A stretch of 46,352 nucleotides of DNA from Spiroplasma sp. AdecLV25b (GCF_030913225.1 NZ_JAQYTS010000001.1:1-46352), one strand, 5' to 3'. Counted from the first letter of the stretch, positions 8,624-19,533 are shown. The notes: a model not told the origin generated them from the letters alone. A program made the numbers and translations.

Positions 8624-11398
8624 CTAACAATTACTATTATTTAAGAATAACACTTCATAACAACGATTACAAACATCATCTTTAATTTCATCAACAATTA
8701 ATCAACAACGGGGACATTTAGTACCGACTTTAGCGCTAATAACAATTGTTCATTCTTTAGTAACATCTGCTGGATGGGGGATAAAGTTCACATCACTAAC
8801 AATTAACAGTTGTGCCATATCTTTAATCGAAATAGTTGTTAAAATACTATTTTTTTCGAGAAATGAAATAGTAACCATCGTTTCTAAAGCACTTTTTACT
8901 ACTTTATCTTTTTTAGCTTCTTCAATCGCCTTATTGACATCGTTTTTAAAGGCAATAAAGTATTCTCATTTATCAATGATTCGTGGTTTTAGTTTTCATT
9001 CTCAACTCGTAGGAAACGGTTGACTATGCAATGATTGATTAGTAGTTGCTAGTTCTAAATTAAATAATGAATGAAAACTTTCTTCGGTTGTGTGTGGGAG
9101 AATGGGAGCTAAGAGTCCCATTAATATTTTTACTAGCAAAAACATTGTCGTTTGAACTTGTTTTCTTCTAATATCATTTTTATGGTTAACATATAAAATA
9201 TCTTTCGTAAAATCACAATAGAAAGCAGATAAATCATTAGTAATGAAATTCAAAATTAATTGATAAATCGTATTAAATTCATAGTTTTGATAGTAACCAT
9301 CAATTTTATTAACTAAAACATTTAATTTATTTAAAATGAATTGATCAACTTCACTAAGATTAACAATAAGTTCTTCAGGAATAGTATTATTAATTTTTTT
9401 AATATCTAAATCAAAACAGTTACCTAATAAGAACCGGAAAATATTTCTAATCTTACGATAGTTTTCACTAACTTGTTTTAAAATTTCTGTTCCAATTCGG
9501 GTATCATCTTGAAAGTCAACACTAGCTACTCATAACCGTAAAATGTCAGCACCATTAGTTTCACAAATTGTTTTAACACTAATAACATTACCGATTGATT
9601 TAGACATTTTATTACCTTTAGCATCGGTAACAAAACCGTGAGCTAATAAGTTTTTGTAAGGACTGTGACCATGAGTAATAACACCTGTAATTAAACTAGA
9701 ATTGAATCAACCACGAAATTGGTCGTTTCCTTCCAAGTATAAATCAACTGGTCATGGTAATTTATGATTTTTAATAACAGCTAAATGAGAAACTCCACTA
9801 TCATATCAGACGTCCATAATATCTTGTTCTTTATAAAAAATACCATTGGGACTGTCTTTATGTTTATAGTTAGGTGGTAATAAGTCTTTAACATCTTTTT
9901 CAAATCAAATATTTGAACCACTTGTTGCAAACAATGTTGCCACATGATTAATTAATTTACAATCCATAATTGGTTGCTTATTTTCACTATAGAAAATCGG
10001 AATTGGTAAACCCCAAGCACGTTGACGGGAGATACATCAATCAAAACGATTATTAGTCATTAAGAGCATCCGTTTTTTAGCCCATTCTGGTAAGAAATTA
10101 ACACTATTAATATTTTTGGTAAGTAATGGCTTAATTTTTTCAATCGCAATAAATCATTGTAAAGTAGCACGATAAATAACTGGTTTTTTCGTTCTTCAGT
10201 CATGGGGATATTGATGTTTATATCATTTCATACCGATTAATGAACCATTATCTTTCAATCTTGTAACGACAATTTTATTAGCATCATCATAAAAGTTACC
10301 CTCAATTTCAGGGTCATTAATTTCACTAGTAAAGTATCCTTGGTCATTAATCGGGCATAGGATTTTAACATTATATTTTTTTGCTAAATCAAAATCTTCC
10401 TCACCAAAACTAGGAGCAATATGAACAACTCCGGTTCCATCACTTGTCGTTACATGTGGTCCATGAACAATTGGGGTTTTACGACCATATAATGGATGTG
10501 ATGCTGTTAAACCAACTAACTGGCTACCAGTAATGGTTTTGACAATTTCAAAGTCAGTAATATTATTAGTTGTGATAAAACTTGTTATTAAATCTTGAGC
10601 AACAATAAATTGATGGTTATTAAACTTTAAAATTGTATATGTAACTTCTTCATTAACTGCTAACATTTGATTAACCGGAATAGTTCATGGGGTTGTGGTT
10701 CAAATTACTAGTGATGTAGGTAAAACAAATTGTTTTTTATCATCATTTAATAAAAAAGCAACATAGATAGCAGCACTAGTTTTTGTTAAATATTCAATTT
10801 CAGCTTCTGCTAAGGCACTTTCACTAGAAGGTGATCAATATACTGGGTATAAATTACGGTAAACTAAATTCTTTTCCACCATGGTCGCAAAAACTTTAAT
10901 TTGCTCAGCTTCATAATTTTTATCATAAGTTACATAATAGTCTTGAAAATCAGTTAGTAAACCTAATGTTTTAAATTGACTAATTTGATTAGCAACTTGG
11001 ATTTGTGCATAGTTTTGACATTGTTTTCGAAAATTACTAACAGTAGTAGTTTTACGGTTAATTCCAGAATTAGTAACTGCTGTTTCAATCGGTAATCCAT
11101 GGGTATCCCAACCAGGAATGTAGGGAGCATAATAATTATTACTATTGTAATAACGAATAATTATATCTTTTAAGATTTTATTTAAAGCATGACCTAAGTG
11201 TAAATCACCATTAGCATAGGGTGGTCCATCATGTAAAATAAAAGTTTTACCAGAATTTTTATTCTTAGTAACTAGATTTTGATAAATGTTTTGTTCTTGT
11301 CAAAATTTTTGAAATAGTGGTTCTTTTTCTATTAAGTTAGCACGCATTTCAAAGTTGGTCTGGGGCATTAACAAGGTATCTTTATAATTTTTAGTCAT
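8624..11398 (-). CDS. ileS: isoleucine--tRNA ligase
   Basis: The 924-residue class I synthetase has a HIGH motif as [10 protein letters not shown], a KMSKS motif as KMSKSIGNV, and an editing domain between them (WDTHGLPIE upstream). The C-terminal zinc knuckle has two CxxC pairs (CPRC and CNRC). It charges and proofreads tRNA-Ile. ATG 11398 follows AAAGGAG. Length is normal. It heads a four-gene operon with lspA, the rluD-like gene and the rhomboid-like gene. I see no T-box leader or AGGGTGG-type antiterminator in the 330 bases upstream. Confidence 0.96.
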
Positions 11399-11728
11399 TT
11401 ATTATTCTCCTTTGAAATAACTAGTTATTATTTAGTGTCAACATTTAAGGTTGTTGATTAGTATTAAATAAATTATTTATAATGCTAATTATACTAATAA
11501 TTTATTGTAGTTAGTATAATATTTACTTAATAATTTAATAATTTCTATTATGGCATCGGAATGGTTTGAAATATACTAAAACCATTTATAAATTTTTTAG
11601 TTTAACAATTAATGCAATTAACTCCATACTGTATTAATCAAAAATATAGAAACTAAATATTATCTTTGATATACTTTTTAGGTGATAAAGAAATTAGTTT
11701 TAAATTATAATAGGAATGAGTTGTTTTT
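11399..11728. other. divergent intergenic region, ileS / RM island
   Basis: This AT-rich stretch separates ileS from the RM island and should hold both promoters. No ORF, tRNA or T-box is visible. Repeated TTATAAT- and TAGTATAAT-like hexamers occur at 11474-11515, but I could not single out one promoter. Confidence 0.4.
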
Positions 11729-13470
11729 ATGGGAATTTTGTTTAAAAACAAAAAATTTTATTGAAATTTTGGTACAACTTCTTTTAGAAATAAACAATTG
11801 AAAGAAAATAATATTATTATTTTAAAAGAATTAAACTCATTTTGAAATAAATCATTATTTAGAAAATGGGATAATTCTGCTCAAGAACAATTTTACAAAA
11901 TATTAATGGAGAAAGGAATTACTAAAGGAACAGCAAAAAATTAGATATGTTGATATTTGTCCTATAAATGCTTTAATTTCTTTACTACTGAAAAATGAAA
12001 AAATTTCATTTGATTTTGCAAAATATTTTTTACCTTTAATTACTACTAGTGAGAAGTATGACTTAATTAGTAAACTGAAAAAAATAAATTTGTCAGAAGA
12101 GTATATAAATGAAAAATTATCTGAATTAATTTTTTTAGAAGATAATTATAAAAAAATTGCTAAATATTTTGTTTCTGAAAAATGAAAAAATGTTAATCTT
12201 TTTTCAGAAGTTGTTATAGACAGAAAATCATCTACAGCCAGTTCCCAGTTTTATTTAGATTTGTATGAATCATTAATAGAATTTTATAAAACAGGTTCAA
12301 CTAATGACATTAATAAAGTTTTTTTAAAGCATCAAGAATTAATTCAGTTAAAAAATGAAAAAAATTATTATATATATAAAAAGAAAAATAAATTTGGATT
12401 ATCTTTCTAAAATTTCATGAGACGAATTTGATAATTATTTTATAAAAACACTACATTGTTTAAGAATAAAAAGTACTTTAGAAGATTATTTTGATTTAAA
12501 TTGTTGACATCTAAGAATGACTGATATATTTAGTTTTGACTTAAAATTAATTTCTTTAGTGTCTAACGTAGAAAAAGTTTTTAGAATTATTGAGCCTCAA
12601 TTTAATTTATTAAATGATTCTGAAAATTTAGAAAAAATGGTAGATATTATTAAAATTAATAATTGTTTTAAAAATATAAATAATAAAATTTTACAGTATT
12701 ATAATATTAATGAATCTGGTTCAAATTCATTAAAAAAATTTGCTCAAATCATTAATGTTGAAAAAGAACAAAAATTTTTGAAATTTATTAATGAGAAATT
12801 TACAGATGAATTTTTAATTAATGTTATGACATTATTTGAAAATAGAAAAAATGATAGTAAAATATGAAAATATATTAGTGATGAAGCGACTATTCCAGCA
12901 ATATATGAATATATTATTACAATAGTATGATGAAAAATATTAAAAAAAGAAGTTAATATATATGATTTACTTAAGAATAAAATAGACGCTGATTTTTTGC
13001 CTATTCATCATACAACAGGATTAAAGGCTGATATATTTTTTGAAATTGAAGGATTATATGATATACCTAAACATACATTATTAATTGAAGTAACACTCAG
13101 TGAAAACAAAGGTCAAAGAAAAATGGAATTAGAACCTGTTCATAGGCATACATTAGATCAAGTTATTAAAAATATTGATTTAAATAAAACAGTCCTTACT
13201 TATTTTATTTCACCTAATGTTGATACAATAATTTCTCAAATGTTTAGAAATTATTCAAAATTCCCAATAATTATTAAGGATAAATTGATAGAAGGAGTTA
13301 ATATTATGTCGCTTACAAATCAGTTACTAATTAAAATATTACAAAAAAATATAAATTATAAATTTTTATACGATTTAACAATTAATACTATAAACAGTTC
13401 ATATAATCAAAAAGACTGATTTAAAAAGTTTGAAAATAATATTTTTAGTTACAATGAAAAAAATATATAA
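11729..13470 (+). pseudogene. AlwI-family type II restriction endonuclease, frameshifted
   Basis: Three frames must be joined: 11729-11944, then to 12410, then to 13470. The N-terminus WNFGTTSFRNKQ with FRKWDNSAQEQFYKIL fits the AlwI family opening (W-x-x-G-x-T-x-x-R-N). The C-terminal part has KADIFFEIEGLYDI, then LLIEVTLSENKGQ and EPVHRHTLDQV, which suits the metal-binding nuclease core. AlwI-type enzymes cut outside an asymmetric site; the site here is unknown. Both breaks need removal of one base, the first in A6 at 11935-11940, the second in two A5 tracts at 12378-12388. Two methyltransferase genes follow directly. The assignment is by motif, not by search. Confidence 0.75.
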
Positions 13471-14482
13471 TCGCAGATACATGGGAGGAAAAAATAAAAT
13501 AATTCCTCATATTATTAATATTATTAATATTATTAATAATTTAGATATTAATTTTTTAAGTTTTTATGAACCTTTTGGCGGAACAGGGGTAGTATCATAT
13601 GAATTGGCTAAAAATTTTCAATTAAACTGTATACATTAATGATTTTTTGTTTTCAAATTTTACTATATATAATGCAGTTTTTAAATATAAAGAATGTGAT
13701 TATAATAAACTAAAAAAATAATAGAAATTTTTAATTCAAATGATTATTTTGATAATTATTTTGTAACTAATTTTGGAAATAAGTTTTTTTCTAATAAAAA
13801 TGCTAATAAAATAGGTGGAATTAGACAAAAAATTCAAGAACTTTATAAAGAAAAAGAAATTAACTACTATGAATTTTGTTCTTTGATAACTTCACTTATA
13901 TATTCTATGGACAGAATCGCTAACACAGTAGGTCATTATGACGCTTATATTAGAAATGGAGTGTTAGATAAAAAAATATTTTTGGAGTTAGTTGAACCAT
14001 TAGTCAATAACTCAGAATTTCTTATTTCAAATGTAGATATTACTTTAGAAGAACAATTACCTTATGCTGACATAGTATATTTAGATCCTCCATACAACTC
14101 TAGACAGTATAGTTCTGCTTATCATTTATTAGAGAATATTGCAGAATGAAAGAAAAAAAATGTAGTGGGAGTTGCTAGTAAAGTTAATTTAAAAAGGAAA
14201 AATAGTAAATTTTCTTTAAGTACAGCTAGAAATGAATTTGAAAAATTAATACTTAAAATTAATGCTAAATATGTAATTGTTTCGTATAATGATACATATA
14301 AAGAACAAAGAACTCGCTCTTCAGCAATTATGAGCAGTTCTGAAATTATCAATATTCTTAATAAACGAGGAAATGTTAAGCACTATGATATTAAAACTAA
14401 TGCATTTAATACTGGTACAACATTAGATAAAAAAATAAATGAAAAACTATTTGTATGTGAGGTAAAAAATAATGAAAATTAA
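13454..14482 (+). pseudogene. D12-class N6-adenine DNA methyltransferase, frameshifted
   Basis: This gene starts inside the endonuclease 3' end. Its N-terminus RRYMGGKNKIIPHI and the S-adenosylmethionine motif YEPFGGTGVV are followed in the third segment by the catalytic motif IVYLDPPYNSRQYSSAYH. The family methylates adenine N6, protecting host DNA from the partner endonuclease. The frame breaks twice: about one extra base near 13630 and one missing base in A7 at 13712-13718. The shifts cancel, leaving roughly 85 out-of-frame bases that include stops. The last 11 bases overlap the next gene. Confidence 0.78.
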
Positions 14483-15356
14483 ATCTCCATTAAACTATAC
14501 AGGAGGTAAGTTTGCAATAATTGATGAAATTAAAAACTTTTTTCCTAAAGAAATTAATACTTTTTATGATGTATTTTGTGGAGGTGGAAATGTTTTGATA
14601 AATGTAAACGCTAAAAAATATGTAGGCATTGATAATAATTCCAAATTAATTGATTTATTAAATTTTTTAACAACTAAAACAAAAAATGATATTAATAAAA
14701 TGATTACAGATATAGTAGAAGAGTATAATTTAACTAAATCATGAGAAAAAGGCTATTTGTATTATGGTGTTAATTCAAGTAAGGGACTTTCACTTATAAA
14801 TTCATATAATTTCATAAGGTTACGAAATGATTATAATTTCTCTCAAAGTATAATAAAATTGTTAGTACTATTATTTTATTCTTTTAATAATCTTTTTAGG
14901 TTTAACTCTAAAGGGCAATATAATGTTCCTGTAGGAAAACGAGATTATAATAAAAATATTCAAAAGAATTTATATTTATTTATAGAAAGAATGTATCAAA
15001 TAAAACCAACTTTTGTTAACTTAAATTTTATAAATTTAAAACAACTAAGTATTAAAAAAATGATTTTGTGTACTTTGCCACCATATTTAATTACTGAAGC
15101 TGAATATAATTTAATATGAACACAAGAACATGATAATGAATTAATGAAATTATGTAATTTTTTAAATAAAAAAAATATAAAATTTGCAATGTCAAATGTT
15201 ATAAAACATCATGAAAAAACAAATATTAAATTAATGGATTGAGTTAAAAAAAATAATTATAATATGCACATAATTAACAAAAATTATAGTAATTCTTGTT
15301 ATAATAAAAAAAATAAAAATTCTGAAAGTATTGAAGTTTTAATAACAAATTATTAA
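14472..15356 (+). pseudogene. second D12-class DNA adenine methyltransferase, catalytic motif lost
   Basis: The frame is open for 294 residues and begins like Dam-type enzymes (SPLNYTGGKFAIIDEI). The cofactor motif YDVFCGGGNVL follows, with GIDNN further on. The catalytic D-P-P-Y is replaced by CTLPPYLITEAEYN. The alternative frame at 15062-15076 reads D-F-V-Y-F directly before P-P-Y. This means one base is missing in A7 (15054-15060) and two after 15077; together they restore the frame while destroying the Asp. AlwI-like systems with asymmetric sites need methylation of both strands, which explains two methyltransferases. As sequenced this one should be inactive. Confidence 0.75.
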
Positions 15357-15528
15357 AATATAGTATAGTATACCGTAATATAACATTTATATGTATTTAA
15401 ACATAAAGTAGGTTTATCCCTTTTGTATTTCATTCGTGCGCTGACAATAACAATATAATTGAAAACTTAAACTAAATGAATAATTTTTAAGATACAAGAG
15501 ATTAAAATTAATAATCCAATTTTATAAG

Positions 15529-15836
15529 ATGCCATCCAATATTTTACTGGGTACGTTAAAAACTAATACTAATCTTAATATTAACAAAACCATTCTAAAT
15601 AAAACTACCACCAACTTAGCATATCAATGCTTTCATGGTTATAAAACTCATGATGAAGACTTATGAGATGAAATTGACCAAACATTAACTATTCATGTTG
15701 CTAACTTATTTGAACAAAATAAACAAACTGCTAGTGAAACACTACTGTCGTTTGCTTAAAAACATTAAGTGAATTTGTCATTAACAAAGTCCAACAACGA
15801 TTAATTAAAAACCAAATTCAAGTCTTAACGCAATAA
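15529..15836 (+). pseudogene. degraded ORF of unknown function
   Basis: ATG 15529 opens a frame of 76 residues (NILLGTLKTNTNLNINKT, then DEDLWDEIDQTLTIHVAN). It ends at TAA 15757-15759. Losing one base near 15750 lets the frame continue as VVCLKTLSEFVINKVQQRL to TAA 15834. The two halves read as one helical, Asn/Gln-rich protein of about 102 residues. I do not recognise it. It lies directly upstream of another broken small ORF with a strong ribosome binding site, a layout typical of phage or plasmid gene strings. Confidence 0.45.
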
Positions 15837-15852
15837 AAAGGAGAGAAACACA

Positions 15853-16051
15853 ATGGTAAATATAATCCCAGTTCCCATATGAACAACACCCTACAAAAAG
15901 CAGTAGATTACTTTATTCTATCACTGATTTATTTGGATTTTCTGATAATATTATTGTTATTGGTGTTAGTGGTAATGAGGATAGTCTTAGTGATATTGAA
16001 ATTGAAGTTCCTGTTTTATTCATTGGTGACTATTTTAAAAATAAAGTTTAA
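15853..16051 (+). pseudogene. frameshifted small ORF
   Basis: A strong AAAGGAGAG precedes ATG 15853 (VNIIPVPIWTTPYK). The frame stops at TAG after 17 residues. Removing one A from A5 at 15895-15899 gives a continuous protein of about 65 residues (SRLLYSITDLFGFSDNIIV, then EIEVPVLFIGDYF). Product unknown; possibly a relic of a Spiroplasma virus or plasmid gene. Downstream, to 16252, another open stretch ends AWAFAKMTKIHNSD before a terminator, so decay continues. Confidence 0.45.
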
Positions 16052-16209
16052 AAGAATTTGCATGAATGGGCTTTAATTATACAGTTGGAATAGAATTTAT
16101 TGATAATTTTGCTTTATTTGCCAATATTTGTTGCTGAAATTTGTGCGTGAGCATTTGCTAAAATGACTAAAATTCACAACTCTGATAATAATGAGTTCAG
16201 TCTATACTT

Positions 16210-16252
16210 TAAAAAACGTAAATATCTAATTAAAAATATTTACGTTTTTTAA
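16210..16252 (+). terminator. rho-independent terminator
   Basis: AAAAAACGTAAATAT pairs with ATATTTACGTTTTTT across a short loop. It closes the decayed plus-strand ORF string and can also act for greA on the other strand. Confidence 0.75.
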
Positions 16253-16305
16253 ATTCAATTTTGTATGCTTCGAAACTAATTTATGAACAAATAAAATAAT
16301 CAAAT

Positions 16306-16827
16306 TTAACCTTGGTTTTCTACTTGTAAAATTATTACTTTGTAAGATTCTTTAATGCCTTTAACATCAACAGTTTCTCCTATTGTAGCATTCATAATTG
16401 AAATTGCTAAAGGACATTCATTAGAAATTCATCCTTCAAACGGGTTACTTTCAATACTTCCAACAATTTTAAACTTTTGTTGAGTTCCATCAACGGGTTT
16501 ACCATCTTTACTTTTAGCAATAGTTACTCAACTACCAACACGAACAGCTTTTACGTTAGTGTTTTTACGATTTTGTTGTTCTTCAAGAATAACAGCATTA
16601 TTAATAATAGCTTCTAATTCTTGGATTCTTGCTTCATTTTTAGCTTGTTCTTCACGAGCACTAGTATAATCAGCATTTTCAGATAAGTCACCATCGGCTC
16701 TGGCTGCTTTTAAACGTTCCTTAATTGATTCACGCTCTACTTCGACAATCTTTTTTAGTTCGGCTTTAATTTTTTCTAATCCTTGTTCAGTAACAATGAC
16801 TTGTTTATTTTTGTTTATTTCACTCAT
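16306..16827 (-). CDS. greA: transcription elongation factor GreA
   Basis: The protein has 173 residues. An N-terminal antiparallel coiled coil (about residues 10-80) carries the acidic tip and the signature GDLSENADYTSAREEQAKNE. The C-terminal FKBP-like domain includes EGWISNECPLA. GreA rescues backtracked RNA polymerase by stimulating transcript cleavage. ATG 16827 follows GGAGGAA. One UGA Trp breaks the frame under the standard code. The length slightly exceeds the usual 157-160. It lies downstream of ptsH, from which a terminator separates it. Confidence 0.94.
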
Positions 16828-16903
16828 AAAAATTCCTCCATTAATTATTAATAAGATAGTATGCTAACAACGTAGTTAATTATATCATAAGGGAATTTGG
16901 TTT

Positions 16904-16936
16904 TAAAAAAAGTATTCATAAAGAATACTTTTTTAA
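16904..16936 (-). terminator. rho-independent terminator after ptsH
   Basis: AAAAAAAGTATTC (16905-16917) pairs with GAATACTTTTTT (16923-16934) across ATAAA. It ends ptsH on the minus strand and is symmetric enough to act both ways. Confidence 0.8.
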
Positions 16937-16951
16937 GATAAATTAATTGAA

Positions 16952-17335
16952 TTATTTGATTAATTTTTCTTCAAGTAAAACATTATGAATAGCTTTTTTG
17001 ACAGCTTCAGAGTCACCATTAATAATAATGAAGGCCATTTTATTAAGGTGTTTAACACCTAATCCAAGTAAACTAAGTACTGATTTAGCGTTACCTTCAA
17101 CTTCATTACTTAAGTCTTTACCACTAACGAGTTTGCCATTTATGTCAGTTCCTGTAAGTTTACCATTTTCAATAGTAATATTCTTAGTAACATCAGCATT
17201 ATCATTTAATTTTATAGCTTTTACTGTAGTTTCTTTAAACGCAGCAAGTTTACCAGTAATTTTTGATACTGGTCGTGCATGTAAACCAATCTTTGCTTCG
17301 TCAATAATTTGTACAGCATATATAATAGAATTCAT
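16952..17335 (-). CDS. ptsH: phosphocarrier protein HPr with internal insertion
   Basis: The protein has 127 residues against about 88 for normal HPr. The active-site loop is IGLHARPVSK, with His19 phosphorylated by enzyme I, and the regulatory serine region is NAKSVLSLLGLGV (Ser85). The helix EAVKKAIHNVLLEE closes the fold. In typical HPr the two sites are 31 residues apart; here they are 66 apart. The roughly 35 extra residues (about 46-81) are polar and Gly/Asn/Lys-rich. HPr passes phosphate to the sugar-specific EIIA proteins. ATG 17335 follows GGAGG. The insertion is in frame with no sign of damage, so the gene may be functional. Confidence 0.88.
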   Translation of the reverse strand: MNSIIYAVQIIDEAKIGLHARPVSKITGKLAAFKETTVKAIKLNDNADVTKNITIENGKLTGTDINGKLVSGKDLSNEVEGNAKSVLSLLGLGVKHLNKMAFIIINGDSEAVKKAIHNVLLEEKLIK

Positions 17336-17540
17336 TTTTACCTCCAGGTATGTTTAAAAAATAATTGTAATATAATCACAACTTATTTATAACACATTTT
17401 TTGTTTTCTTTTGAAAAAAATTTTATTAAAAAATTTTCTTTGATATTTAAAATATTCCTCCTTTAAGAGTAAATAATACTTTCATAGTTAATTATTGAAA
17501 AACTTACAATTAAATGTCTTAAATTTTTTAATAATTAATT

Positions 17541-17568
17541 ACGCAATTTATAAAATATTGCGTATAAT
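17541..17568 (+). promoter_or_regulatory. typA promoter with inverted-repeat operator
   Basis: ACGCAAT (17541-17547) and ATTGCGT (17557-17563) form a 7-bp inverted repeat with a nine-base spacer. The right arm ends on the first base of a -10 box, TATAAT (17563-17568). A second TATAAT is at 17572-17577. An activator or repressor could bind here. Confidence 0.5.
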
Positions 17569-17608
17569 TTATATAATGTCAAAATTTTAGAACAATGGAG
17601 AATGTATA

Positions 17609-19453
17609 ATGTCTGAACAAGAAAAACTAGTTGCTGACCAAAAAATTATTAATATTGCCGTGATTGCTCACGTTGACGTTGGCAAGTCAACATTAGTCGA
17701 TGCTCTACTAAAACAATCAGGAGTCTTTCGTCAAAACCAAGTTGTTGTTGAACAAGTTATGGATAGTAATGAACAAGAACGAAGACGTGGAATTACTATT
17801 TATGCCAAAAACTGTTCTATTATGCACGGTGATGTTAAGATAAATATTGTTGATACACCTGGTCATGCTGACTTTTCATCAGAAGTTGAAAGAATTATGA
17901 AAACAGTTGACTGTGTAATTTTGCTAGTTGATAGTGTTGAAGGTCCAATGCCACAAACACGTTTTGTTTTACAAAAAGCCCTCGAACACAATTTGAATCC
18001 CATTTTAATGATTAATAAAATTGATAAAAAAGACCAAAGAATTGATGAAGTAAAAGATGAAGTTTTAAACTTATTCATGGAACTAAATGCTAATGATACA
18101 CAATTGGACTTTCCAACACTGTATGGAATTACAAGACAAGGAATTTGTCAGTATGAGTTAGATAAACCAAGTGATAACTTAGAACCATTATTTGAAACAA
18201 TTATTAAACATGCTAAAGTTTCTACGCTCATCAAAATTAACAAACCCTTACAAATGCAAATTAGCTCATTAGACTATGATAATTTTATTGGACGGATCGG
18301 AATTGGACGTATTTTTCAAGGTACGATTTCTGAAAACCAAGAAATTGTTGTTGTCGATGATTATGATTTAAAACGGAAAGCACGTATTAAATATCTGTTT
18401 GTTTACCAAGGTTTAAAACGTATAGCAGTTAAAACTGCCATCGCTGGTGATATTGTATGTGTAGCTGGAATTGAAAATATTACCATTGGTAATACTATTT
18501 GTGATAAAGATAATGTTAACCCCATGGATCCGATTACTATTCAAGCACCAACGATGTCAATGAACTTCTTAGTTAATAATTCACCATTCTGTGGTACAGA
18601 AGGAAAACTAGTTACAAGTAATAAAATCAAAGAACGTTTAACGCGCGAATTAGAAACTAACGTCGGATTAAAAGTTGAACAACTTGCTGGCAGCAATGCT
18701 GATGGTTTTAAAGTCTTTGGTCGTGGTGAATTACATTTATCAGTTTTAATTGAAAACATGCGTCAAGAAGGTTTTGAATTAGGCATTTCAAAACCAGAAG
18801 TTGTCTTTAAAAAAGATGAAAAAGGTCACACTACTGAACCAGTTGAAGAAATTACTCTAAACCATCCAACTGAATATAGTAGTACTATTATTGATAATCT
18901 AAATCGTCGTAAAGGTATTATGACTAATATGGACTCTGATAATGTTCGTGATAAAATTGTTTTCCATATTCCAACTAGAGGATTAATTGGATTTGGTCGT
19001 CAATATATTAACATTACTCGTGGAACTGGTGTAATGGTTCGTAGTTTCCTAGCTTATGAACCATTAAAAGGTGAAATTGGACATAGTCGTAATGGTGTGT
19101 TAGTAAGTATGGTGACAGGAATCACTTTACCTTATGCTTTAAATTCTTTAGAAGAACGTGGAACGCTATTTGTAAAACCACAAACTAAAGTGTATGAAGG
19201 TATGATTATTGGTTTAAGCAGTCGCGATAAAGATTTAGATGTTAACCCATGTAAAGCAAAACAATTAACTAATACTAGAAGTTCAGGTAATGATGAAGCA
19301 GTTCGTTTAACACCACCAATGTTATTTAGCTTAGAAGAAGCTTTAGAATTTGTTGATAATGATGAACTTGTAGAAGTAACGCCAGAAAATATTCGTATGC
19401 GTAAACGTTTCTTAACCGAAAATGAACGTAAACAAAATAGAAATCGTAAGTAA
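17609..19453 (+). CDS. typA: translational GTPase TypA/BipA
   Basis: The protein has 614 residues. The GTPase domain has G1 AHVDVGKSTL, the switch region RRRGITIYAKNC, G3 DTPGHADF and G4 NKID. Domains II, III and V follow, and the TypA-specific C-terminal part reads SRDKDLDVNPCKAKQLTN. It binds the ribosome and helps 50S assembly and stress adaptation. Length is normal. GGAG lies eight bases before ATG 17609. It is monocistronic, with a terminator that begins inside its last codons. Confidence 0.96.
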   Translation: MSEQEKLVADQKIINIAVIAHVDVGKSTLVDALLKQSGVFRQNQVVVEQVMDSNEQERRRGITIYAKNCSIMHGDVKINIVDTPGHADFSSEVERIMKTVDCVILLVDSVEGPMPQTRFVLQKALEHNLNPILMINKIDKKDQRIDEVKDEVLNLFMELNANDTQLDFPTLYGITRQGICQYELDKPSDNLEPLFETIIKHAKVSTLIKINKPLQMQISSLDYDNFIGRIGIGRIFQGTISENQEIVVVDDYDLKRKARIKYLFVYQGLKRIAVKTAIAGDIVCVAGIENITIGNTICDKDNVNPMDPITIQAPTMSMNFLVNNSPFCGTEGKLVTSNKIKERLTRELETNVGLKVEQLAGSNADGFKVFGRGELHLSVLIENMRQEGFELGISKPEVVFKKDEKGHTTEPVEEITLNHPTEYSSTIIDNLNRRKGIMTNMDSDNVRDKIVFHIPTRGLIGFGRQYINITRGTGVMVRSFLAYEPLKGEIGHSRNGVLVSMVTGITLPYALNSLEERGTLFVKPQTKVYEGMIIGLSSRDKDLDVNPCKAKQLTNTRSSGNDEAVRLTPPMLFSLEEALEFVDNDELVEVTPENIRMRKRFLTENERKQNRNRK

Positions 19454-19470
19454 TAACTTACGATTTCTTA
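19441..19470 (+). terminator. terminator overlapping the typA stop codon
   Basis: AAATCGTAAG (19441-19450) pairs perfectly with CTTACGATTT (19457-19466). The loop holds the TAA stop. Confidence 0.75.
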
Positions 19471-19533
19471 ATCTAATTATTTATTTTCTATTCTGTGCGT
19501 TTATAACGAGGATTTATTTAAAATACTATATTA

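Noticed and set aside
11399-11728. T-box leader upstream of ileS (also checked upstream of asnS and leuS)
   Set aside because: No specifier stem, AGGGTGG-like antiterminator or terminator pair is visible.
16998-17357. 119-codon ORF antisense to ptsH
   Set aside because: It lies opposite a clear HPr gene, has no Shine-Dalgarno site and an odd Ser/Leu-rich composition.
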